From NCBI GenBank assembly GCA_023404955.1, contig JAEXZY010000154.1, forward strand, positions 62,001 through 126,000: a stretch of 64,000 nucleotides of DNA, written 5' to 3'. How positions within the stretch are numbered: position 1 is the stretch's first letter; every line of letters begins with the position of its first letter. The DNA comes from Actinomycetes bacterium. GTDB taxonomy: Bacteria; Actinomycetota; Actinomycetes; Mycobacteriales; Mycobacteriaceae. The position numbers and the translations under genes were made by a program. This document shows, piece by piece, positions 50,932-59,200 of the stretch. The notes under the pieces are model-generated. The model worked only from the letters and a program-made list of their open reading frames with translations, was not told where the DNA came from and searched no databases.

Positions 50932-52461
50932 TCACTTGATGGGTTCGTGCTCGATCTGGTTGTCGTCGAAGATCGTGGAGCCGATGCGGGCGTAGAGGTC
51001 CGGCCGCGCAGTGCGCCAGAACAATGCCAGACCGAACGACACGACGAGCAGGCCCACCACGATGAAGGGAATCATCTTGAAGAACAGGGTTCCCGACGCC
51101 GCGCCCGCCGCCGCGCTCATGTTCGACGCCATCAGGTAGATGACGTACACCATGCCGGCCCCGCCCAGGATCGGCGCGGCCAAGGTCCGCCACCAGCTCG
51201 CGGTTTCCGGATGTTGCTTCTTGACGTGGAAGTACACCACAGTGGCAACCGAGGACATCGTCTGCACGATGAGCAGGCAGATGGTGGCCAGGATGCCGAC
51301 CAGCACGAAGAGCACAGCGTACGGGTCCGCACCGCTGACGGCGCAGATGATCAAGACGACGCCGGCGAAAATGCTCTGAGTCAGCGACGCGATCCAGGGC
51401 GAGGCGTGCCTGGGATGGGCCTGCCCGAGGCGGCGCGGCAGCAGGCCGTCGCGACCGAAGGCGAACAGGTAGCGGGCGGCGGAATTGTGAATCGCGAGTG
51501 CGCACGCAAAGGACCCGCCGAGCACCAGCCATTCGAAGACAGTCACCGCCCAGTGTCCCAGGTATTGCTCAGCCGGTGCGTACAGCATGTCGAATGGCGT
51601 TGCACCCGAGGCTAATTCCACAGCTTTGGCGGGACCGTTACCGACGATCACGCCCCAGGCGATGAAGGTGTAGAAGACACCGATACCGATGACCGCGATG
51701 ATGGTCGCGCGGGGGACGATGCGTTTGGGGTCCTTGGACTCCTCACCGTAGATGGCCGTGGACTCGAAGCCGACCCAGGACCAGAACGCCATCAGCAGAC
51801 CCAGACCTACCACGCCCCCCGCGACCCCGTTGGCACTGAGGGCGGTCGCGGGGTTCAGCGAGGTGAAGCTCATCCCGTCGGGGTGGTGAAGAAGCGATGC
51901 CAGCGCGCTCAGCGTCAGCATCGCGATCTCGGCGACGAGCACCACACCCAACACCTTGGCCGCCACCGAGATGTCCCAATGTGAGAGCAGCGCAATGACT
52001 ATCAGGCACGCGGCGGCGTAGACGATCCACGGGATGTCGATGCCGAACTGCGCGGTGAACGCCTGGTCGGCGAACGCGGAGAAGATGCCGATGAGTCCGG
52101 CTTCCATCGTCATGTAGGTGAACATCGACAGCACACCGGCGGGGAGGCCTGGAATTCTCGACCATCCGCGCGAGACAAAGGTATAGAAGGCTCCCGCAGC
52201 GGTGATGTGCCGAGCCAGAGCGACGAATCCGATGCTGAAGACCAGCAGGACGACTGTCGCGATGATGAACCCCGCAGGCGCGCCGAGTCCGTTTCCGAAA
52301 CCCACTGCGACGGGAAGATTGCCCGTCATCGCGGTGATCGGGGCGGAGAACGCCACCACCATGAACACGACGCCGGCCAGGCCGATGGCGCCTCGTTTGA
52401 GAGTGTGTCCGCCCTGGGCGCCGCCGAGTGCGTCCGCCTCCGGGACTGGTTTGACGGCCAT
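50932..52461 (-). CDS. APC-family amino acid/amine permease
   Basis: 509 residues with about 12 hydrophobic segments. The first, VVFMVVAFSAPITAMTGNLP, is the usual APC-superfamily opening with a broken helix 1, and GLLMAFWSWVGFESTAIYGEESKDPKR is the TM6 signature region. It probably imports an amino acid, amine or related compound by proton symport. Motif copy C lies 60 bases upstream of its start, so it appears to be co-regulated with the island's enzymes and is the obvious uptake system for the substrate. Confidence 0.9.
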   Translation of the reverse strand: MAVKPVPEADALGGAQGGHTLKRGAIGLAGVVFMVVAFSAPITAMTGNLPVAVGFGNGLGAPAGFIIATVVLLVFSIGFVALARHITAAGAFYTFVSRGWSRIPGLPAGVLSMFTYMTMEAGLIGIFSAFADQAFTAQFGIDIPWIVYAAACLIVIALLSHWDISVAAKVLGVVLVAEIAMLTLSALASLLHHPDGMSFTSLNPATALSANGVAGGVVGLGLLMAFWSWVGFESTAIYGEESKDPKRIVPRATIIAVIGIGVFYTFIAWGVIVGNGPAKAVELASGATPFDMLYAPAEQYLGHWAVTVFEWLVLGGSFACALAIHNSAARYLFAFGRDGLLPRRLGQAHPRHASPWIASLTQSIFAGVVLIICAVSGADPYAVLFVLVGILATICLLIVQTMSSVATVVYFHVKKQHPETASWWRTLAAPILGGAGMVYVIYLMASNMSAAAGAASGTLFFKMIPFIVVGLLVVSFGLALFWRTARPDLYARIGSTIFDDNQIEHEPIK

Positions 52462-52521
52462 GGAGCCCGCCTTTCATGTCGGGGGTGAGCTGCGTCACCG
52501 CTGTCGGCGAGCGTAGATCTC

Positions 52522-52547
52522 AAAAGAACTAAAAACAAGACCTATAG
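52522..52547. promoter_or_regulatory. Island motif, copy C (between permease and glutaminase genes)
   Basis: On the minus strand CTATAGG, four bases, then GTTTTTAGTTCTTTT; 19 of 26 positions agree with copy B. It is 60 bases from the permease start and 115 from the glutaminase start. A TATAGA (52543-52548) inside it could also be a -10 box for the glutaminase direction. Confidence 0.6.
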
Positions 52548-52596
52548 ACCAAAGCTCACGTTTCGTGACATGCTGGTAACAGCAGCGCCTTCCGCT

Positions 52597-52622
52597 CAAA
52601 GAGCTAAACACCGGGCCTTTGG
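52597..52622. promoter_or_regulatory. Island motif, copy D (upstream of glutaminase)
   Basis: Weaker copy: on the minus strand CCAAAGG, four bases, then GTGTTTAGCTCTTTG; 18 of 26 positions agree with copy C. It lies 40 bases upstream of the glutaminase GTG, nearly the same distance as copy A from its gene, and 75 bases (about seven helical turns) from copy C. Confidence 0.45.
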
Positions 52623-52662
52623 GAGAAAGCTGCCGACGCCCGATCCCCTGAGGAGGAACGAC

Positions 52663-53595
52663 GTGCCTGCCTGCGCCGGACCATTCGTTCTTGACCAGGT
52701 GCTCACCACGCACCTACACGCCGCGGCCGACGTCGGCCGAAGAGCAGCGCAGGGCGGAGTCGTCAGCGCGCAGATCCCCGCACTGGCTGCCGTACCTGCC
52801 ACCAAGTTCGCGATGGCCGTCGCCACGATCGACGGGACCGTCATACACACCGGTGACAGCACCGAGGCGTTCTCCATCCAGAGCCTGTCGAAGTTGTTCG
52901 CCCTGTGTGTACTGCTCACCCACCGCGCTGACGCGTGGACCGACGTCGGCTGGGGACCCACGAACGCCGGCTACGGCTCGGTCGCGGAGCTGGAACGGAA
53001 CAACGGCCGACCCGCCAACCCGTTCGTCAATTCCGGCGCAATCGTCGTCACCGACCGCCTCATCGCCCACTGCGGCGATGCCGTCGCCGCGACCATCGGC
53101 CTCTTGCGGCGCGCCAGTCCGGTTGCCTCCGTGGGATCAGACGCCGCCGTCGCACTCTCCGAGTCGTTGACCGGGCATCGGAACTCCGCCATCGCACACG
53201 TCCTGGCCGAACATCGTGTGTTGCGCAACCCGATCGACCGCGTGCTCGAGCAGTACTTCGGTCAGTGCGCCATCACCGCCGACGTGCAGACCGTCGCCCG
53301 CGCCGCCCTGTTTCTCGCCGACCGTGATCACGGGAACAACCCGCTCGGCGAGGCATCGATCCGACGGGTCAACGCTGTCCTGCTCACCTCAGGGATGTAC
53401 GGGGCGGCCGGTGACATCGCCTACCGGATCGGGTTGCCCGCCAAGAGCGGTATCGGTGGAGGCGTTCTCGCGGTCATGCCCGGACGCGGCACGATCTGCG
53501 TCTGGAGTCCACCGCTGGACCGCGATGGCAACTCAGCCGGTGGTGTCGCTGCGATCGAAGAGTTCGCGCGTCTGGCCGGGTGGTCGATCTTCTAG
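52663..53595 (+). CDS. glsA: Glutaminase (serine-dependent, beta-lactamase fold)
   Basis: 310 residues, normal for GlsA. The nucleophile motif SxxK is Ser74-Lys77 in FSIQSLSKLFAL. NNGRPANPFVNSGAI holds the substrate-binding Asn residues, and YRIGLPAKSGIGGGVLAV is the C-terminal KSG block. The enzyme hydrolyses glutamine to glutamate and ammonia. The GTG at 52663 follows GAGGAGG. In the island it could recycle glutamate for the GS-like ligases or cleave a gamma-glutamyl amide; it shares the island motif, so the link is more than proximity. Confidence 0.92.
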   Translation: MPACAGPFVLDQVLTTHLHAAADVGRRAAQGGVVSAQIPALAAVPATKFAMAVATIDGTVIHTGDSTEAFSIQSLSKLFALCVLLTHRADAWTDVGWGPTNAGYGSVAELERNNGRPANPFVNSGAIVVTDRLIAHCGDAVAATIGLLRRASPVASVGSDAAVALSESLTGHRNSAIAHVLAEHRVLRNPIDRVLEQYFGQCAITADVQTVARAALFLADRDHGNNPLGEASIRRVNAVLLTSGMYGAAGDIAYRIGLPAKSGIGGGVLAVMPGRGTICVWSPPLDRDGNSAGGVAAIEEFARLAGWSIF

Positions 53596-53641
53596 GACAC
53601 CAACGCAAAGATCCCTCCCCGACTCCGGCAGACTGGTCGCC

Positions 53642-54814
53642 GTGACGTCCCCGCAGTCGGCAGAAGTCGGCGGCACGCGCAGCTTCCTGCCCGCCGTCGA
53701 GGGTCTGCGCGCCTGCGCGGCCATCGGCGTCGTCGTCACCCACGTCGCGTTCCAGACCGGCCACACCACCGGCATCACCGGCCGGTTGCTCGGCCGCTTC
53801 GACCTGGCCGTCGCCGTGTTCTTCGCGCTGTCGGGGTTCCTGCTGTGGCGCGGACACGCCGCTGCCGCCCGGGGCTTGAGGAAACGCCCGGCCACCGCCC
53901 ACTACCTGCGATCGCGCTTCGTCCGCATCATGCCGGGCTACCTGGTCGCGGTCGTGGTCATCCTCACCCTGCTGCCCGACGCCAAGGCCGACGCCACGGT
54001 GTGGCTGTCCAACCTGACGTTGACCCAGATCTACGTGCCGCTGACGCTGACGGCCGGGCTCACCCAGATGTGGAGCCTGTCGGTCGAGGTGGCCTTCTAC
54101 ATCGCCCTGCCGTTCCTGGCGCTGCTGGTACGGCGGGTCCCGGTGCGCGCCCGCATCCCGGTCATCGTGGCCGCCGCCGTCGCCAGCCTGTTCTGGGTGC
54201 GCATCCCGTTCGACCCCGACTCCGGGCACAACCTGTGGAACTGGCCGCCGGCGTTCTTCTCCTGGTTCGCCGCGGGCATGGTGCTCGCCGAGCTCACCGT
54301 CTCACCGGTGGGCCTGGCTCATCGGATCGCCCGCCACCGGGTGCTGACGGCCGGCATCGCGGTGGCCGCATTCCTGGTCGCGGCGTCGCCGCTGGCGGGC
54401 CGGGAGGGCCTGCAGTTCGGCACGATCGGCCAGGTCACGATGAAGACCGCGATGGGTGCCATCGTGGCGGGCGCGCTACTGGCGCCGTTGGTGCTCGACC
54501 GTCCAGACACCCCGCACCGGCTGCTCGGACACCCGGTCATGGTGACGCTGGGCCGCTGGTCCTACGGCCTGTTCGTGTGGCACCTGGCCGCGCTGGCCAT
54601 GGTGTTCCCGATGCTCGGTGAGTTCGCGTTCAACGGCCATTTCGTGCCGGTGCTGTTGTTGACGGTCGGCTTCGGATTCGCGATCGCTGCGGTGAGCTAC
54701 GCCCTGGTCGAATCACCGTGCCGCAACGCACTGCGCCGCTGGGAGCGGCGCAACGACCCGACCCCGCTGGACAGTTCGGTCGACGACGTCACCGAGCCTG
54801 CGATCGCACGCTAG
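53642..54814 (+). CDS. Acyltransferase 3 family membrane protein, Rv0228 type
   Basis: 390 residues, about 10 membrane spans. The family's catalytic His region is seen early as LPAVEGLRACAAIGVVVTHV; FALSGFLLWRG and SRFVRIMPGYL follow, then TQMWSLSVEVAFYIALP. These enzymes transfer acyl groups to extracytoplasmic carbohydrates or lipids. The GTG start at 53642 gives the usual N-terminus. It marks the return of conserved envelope genes after the island. The end overlaps the convergent ligase through the shared four bases CTAG, which supply TAG to both strands. Confidence 0.88.
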   Translation: MTSPQSAEVGGTRSFLPAVEGLRACAAIGVVVTHVAFQTGHTTGITGRLLGRFDLAVAVFFALSGFLLWRGHAAAARGLRKRPATAHYLRSRFVRIMPGYLVAVVVILTLLPDAKADATVWLSNLTLTQIYVPLTLTAGLTQMWSLSVEVAFYIALPFLALLVRRVPVRARIPVIVAAAVASLFWVRIPFDPDSGHNLWNWPPAFFSWFAAGMVLAELTVSPVGLAHRIARHRVLTAGIAVAAFLVAASPLAGREGLQFGTIGQVTMKTAMGAIVAGALLAPLVLDRPDTPHRLLGHPVMVTLGRWSYGLFVWHLAALAMVFPMLGEFAFNGHFVPVLLLTVGFGFAIAAVSYALVESPCRNALRRWERRNDPTPLDSSVDDVTEPAIAR

Positions 54815-56277
54815 TCCGATTGCGCGGCCCGCGCGGCGATCTCGTCGCGCACCGCCGACCTGCGCGCCTTGCCCGCATCGTCGCGCAGCGGCCGATCGAC
54901 GAACTCGATGGTGCGCGGCCTCTTGTAGGAGGCGAGCCGTTCGGCCAGGAACTCGGCGACGTCGTCGGTGTCCAGACCCGGTGCCTGCACCAGCACGTAG
55001 GGCACCTGCCCGAGATCCTCGTCGGGGACGCCGACGGCGAGGCTGGACAGCACGCTCGGATGTTCGGCCAGCGCTGACTCGATCTCCGCCGGATAGACGT
55101 TGCGGCCGCCCACGGTGAACATGTCGACGCGGCGGTCGGTGAGATACAGAAAGCCGTCGTCGTCGAAGTAGCCCAGATCGCCCAGCGACTCCCAGCCGTC
55201 GCGGCTCTTCGCGGTGCTGCCCACGTAGCGATAGGTGGGTCGCGCTCCCGGATCGCGGCGCAGATAGATCTCGCCGGGCACCCCGGGCGGGCACTCGTTG
55301 CCGTCGTCATCGAGCACCCGCATCGCACCGGCGACCACCACTCCGACCGAGCCGGGATGGCGCAGCCACTGCTCGCCGGAGATGAACGTCAGCGCCTGCA
55401 ACTCGGTGCCGCCGTAGAGCTCCCAGACCACTTGTGGTCCCAGCAGGTCGATCCACGCGCGCTTGACCGCCGGCGGGCACGGCGCGGCGAGGTGCCAGAA
55501 CCGGCGGATCGACGACAGGTCGTAGGCGTCGGGGTTCTCGCGGTGGACCGGCAGCAGGCGCTGCATGATCGTCGGCACCGTGGTCAGGAACGTCACCCGG
55601 TGTTCGGTGACCAGTCGCAGGAACTCGTGCGGATCGAACCGCGGCATCACGACCAGGTGATGACCCTGCAGCAGGCCCACCGCGAACGTCGTGAACCCGG
55701 TGTTGTGGCTCAGCGGCACCGAGATCAGCGAGACATCGCCGGGTTCGGCGCCCAGCGGGGTGCCGATCGCGGCGGGAATGCGGCTGTCATTGCCGGCCTC
55801 GATGAGTTTGGGCCGTCCGGTACTGCCGCCCGAGGCCATCGACTTCCACACCGGAGAGACGGCCTCCGGCATCGGCGCATCTGAAAAATCCTGCGCTGCA
55901 TCGATGGTCGTGTCGGGCGTGGCACCGGTCGGGTCGGTGCGACCGATCAGCACTGCCGGCCGGCGCAGCTCCAGCAGGGCCGCCAGTTCGGCGTCGGGCA
56001 ACCGGGCGGACAGCGGTTGGGGCACCGCACCCAGCTTCCAGCACGCCAGCACCGCGTAGACCCAGTCGAGTGAGTTCGGCAGCACGATCGTCACGTAATC
56101 GCCGACGCCGACGCCCAGGGCCGCCAGACTCCGGGCCAGTCGGTTGGTGGTCGCGTCGAGTTCGGCCCTGGTGACGGTGACCCCGGCGCAGGTGACCGCG
56201 GGTGCGTCTGGATCCTGTGCGGCGAGCGTCGACACCTGGGTGCTGATCGGGGGAACTGCAGCGCTCATGTCAGCCAT
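54811..56277 (-). CDS. Acyl-CoA synthetase (AMP-dependent ligase)
   Basis: 488-residue ANL-family ligase. The AMP-binding loop is SMASGGSTGRPKLIEAG, where the usual first Thr/Ser run is Gly-Ser. ELYGGTELQALTFI, the hinge YLTDRRVDMFTVGGRNVYP and the catalytic lysine in LRDDAGKARRSAV complete it. Such sequences are close to bile-acid/steroid-type CoA ligases; the substrate is not known. It overlaps aftD by 8 bases downstream, so the two are in one transcript, which is unusual for aftD as I recall it. Confidence 0.87.
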   Translation of the reverse strand: MADMSAAVPPISTQVSTLAAQDPDAPAVTCAGVTVTRAELDATTNRLARSLAALGVGVGDYVTIVLPNSLDWVYAVLACWKLGAVPQPLSARLPDAELAALLELRRPAVLIGRTDPTGATPDTTIDAAQDFSDAPMPEAVSPVWKSMASGGSTGRPKLIEAGNDSRIPAAIGTPLGAEPGDVSLISVPLSHNTGFTTFAVGLLQGHHLVVMPRFDPHEFLRLVTEHRVTFLTTVPTIMQRLLPVHRENPDAYDLSSIRRFWHLAAPCPPAVKRAWIDLLGPQVVWELYGGTELQALTFISGEQWLRHPGSVGVVVAGAMRVLDDDGNECPPGVPGEIYLRRDPGARPTYRYVGSTAKSRDGWESLGDLGYFDDDGFLYLTDRRVDMFTVGGRNVYPAEIESALAEHPSVLSSLAVGVPDEDLGQVPYVLVQAPGLDTDDVAEFLAERLASYKRPRTIEFVDRPLRDDAGKARRSAVRDEIAARAAQSD

Positions 56278-59200
56278 CTTGCGGGGTGGACGTCCCCGGG
56301 CGGTGGGGAACCGCGGAGACCGCGACGGCCACGACGGAGACCAGCGCCAGGAACTGCACCCACGGCGAATGGCCGATGTACCCGTCGACCGAGCGCCACG
56401 GGTGCGTGCTGAGCGCCGCGCCTGCCAGCGTCAGGCCGCCGGCTGCTGCGGCGACGATGGCCTTGTCGCAGAACGTCTCTCGGCGGCGCAGGACGAAGCG
56501 CGCGGTGAACGCTCCTGCGGCCAGCGCCGTGCCGACAGGCCCGGCGATCAGCGTCGCGGCCACCGCGGAGGCGACGCCGATTGTGATCAGGCCAGGTGAC
56601 CAGGGTTGCGCGGGTGGCCCGGGTGCGCGGCGTCTGCGCACCGGGACGAGGGCCAGTGCGGCCAACAGCGGGAGCAGAGCCAGCCCGCCGATCAGGCCGA
56701 CCCGGTAGGGGGTGTTGGCGGTGAACTCCAGTGTCACCGTGCCCCCGACGCCCGGGGGTAACAGCCAGCCCTGCTGCCAGCCGTTGACGGTGATGGCGCG
56801 CAGCGCCGTTCCGTCCGGCCCGCGGGCCGACCAGCCCGGGTTGATGCTCTCGGGCACCACCAGCACCCGCGACCGGTCCGACGGTGCGACGCCTACCTGC
56901 CTGCGGTCATTGCCCCAGTGCTCGGTGTCGACGGATCGTGCTGCCGCGGGACGGATATCGGCGGATTGCGGAGTGTTCAGTGCCACCCCGTCGACGACGA
57001 GCGCCGCGCCGGGGCTGATCACGAGCTCCTGCTGACCGGCGGGCAGCGCGACGGGTCCCCGGCGGCAGGGTTGGGCGGGAATCGGGGCGTTGTCGAGCAG
57101 GGCGCCGACGGTGGTGCGGACAGAGGTCTGGATGAACTGTCCGGCCACGGCGATGATCGGACCCTGGCCGCACTGGAGTGTCACGGTGCGATCCCGGTTG
57201 GCGGCGGCATCGGCGGCACCGATCGGCCGGCCGCGCGGATCCAGCGCGACCACCTCGGCCAGTCCTGGCGGTTTGAGCTGATCGAAACCCAGTGCGGTGC
57301 GGTCGATCACATCGTGCCAGTCGAGCAGAGAGATCGTGATCGTGTCGGTCACCCGGGTCGCCAGCCGCAGCGTCTCGGTGCCGTCGGTGAGGCGGCGCAC
57401 CTCCGGACCGCCACCCAGGTCGACGGCGATCAGTGTCGGATGTGCCGGCAGCGTTGATTCGCTCGGCGTCACCCGCAGTGCCGAGACAGGTTGCGCTGAA
57501 GGCAGTTTCAGCACCAGGGTGGCGGGGGATCGGGGTTGGGTCACCCGCTGCGGTGCCGTCCACGCCGTGGCGGGATCGCCGTCGGTGGCCGCGTACGCCG
57601 AACCGAGGACGTCGATCAGGTCGGCGTCACCGCCGGCGCGGGTGGTGTCCGGCTCGGCGATCAGTTCGGCGAGCGCGGGTCCTTGGCGGGCGCGCACCCA
57701 TACTGTCGGGGTGATGTCGGTCGCGCTCGGCACCGTGAGCGTGCGGCTCAGGTTGACCGGCTCCTCGGATGCCAGCGCCATCGCCGCGGCGCACCGCAGG
57801 CCGGTGTCGGTCGCGGCGCAGCCGAGACGGCCCAGCAGTTCGGTGCCCAGATCCCATTGCGCCACAACCGAACCGGGCGGTGGTCCGGGCACCTCGACGG
57901 TGTGGCGCAGATTCACCGGATGGGCGAATCCGTTGGCATCGTATTGCGTGACCGACAGGTCGGTGATGCCGAATTGCACGCCCTGGGAACCGTCGTCGGT
58001 GGCGACGGCGGTGATCCGTACCCACGGCGATTCGCCGTAGGGCAGTGCCACGGTCACCGGTTTGCCCGGCTCGTCGAACCGCACCGTGCTGGTCCCGGTG
58101 AGGGTGGACACCTCGACGCGACGGACCTGCGCGCCGAGCGCTGTGGCGCTCGGGGTCAGTGTCAACGTCGCGTTGGTGACCGGATGGTCGAAGTCGATCT
58201 GCAGCCACTGCCCGATCGCGCTCTGCAGCGAGTTGGACACCCAGCTGGTCGACGAGTCGGCGTCTATCGCGGCGGGCGGCCCCGAGGCCGGTGAGACATT
58301 GGGCAGCGCAGTGGAATCCGAGGCTGCGCTCGATACCGTGATCCGCCCCCCACCCCATGCGCCTTCGACGGGCGTGGCGCCGCGCGACGGATAATCGGGC
58401 ACCCGGTTGAAGGTGTTGCGCGCGTCGCCGGGGGCGCGCACGGCCGAGCTGTGATCGTCGACCCGGCCGTAGTCCGTCTCGCGCGCCATCGGGGTGTCGG
58501 TCACCGTGACCAGGGGGGCCGTCAACCCCGCTCGCAACGCATCCTGGGTGAGCAGGGCCGGGCCCAGCGGCGGCCGGCCGGTCAGGCGGCGACGTTCGTC
58601 GAGACGCAACAGCGCTTCCGGGGCGCCGTCGACCCGCGGCATGGCGTCGGCGTCGACCACATAGGGCGCCATTGCATCGGAAGGCCCTGCGACGCGGTAG
58701 ATCTCGACGGCCGGGAAGCGGGGTCGCAGGCCGCTGTCGGTGACGAAACCCTCCAGGGTGCCCGGGCCCACCGGTGCGCCGAACTCGGCGACCTTCGTCA
58801 AGCCGGGGGAGCCGTCGATGGCGCGGTGTACCAGGATCGGGCGGGCCGACCTGCTGTCCTGGTCCAGGTCGTTGCGCACCACGACGTACGAAATGCCCTG
58901 ACGGACAAGGGTATCGGTGAGCCCTGCCGAGGGCCGGCCGGCGGCGAAGAGCCGCTGCACCGAATCGAGTGCCCGGATCGTCTCCGGTGGCGTCAACGGG
59001 ATCGAGTCGCGCACCCCCCACGCACTCTCACCGAGCACCTGCAGCGGCTCGTCGTGGCTGTTGCCCCACACCTGCGTCGCGAACGGCGCACCCGGGGCGA
59101 CCAGGACGCGGCCGCCGGTGTCGTGCTCGTCCAGCCACGCCGCCGTGTCGTGCCAGTACTGCGGGATCGCGTCGAAAGTCCCCGGCGGCGTCAACCGGCC

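Noticed and set aside
35112..53641. Mobile-element borders (integrase, transposase, direct repeats, tRNA att site) around the catabolic island
   Set aside because: None could be seen at either edge; insertion is inferred from gene order only.
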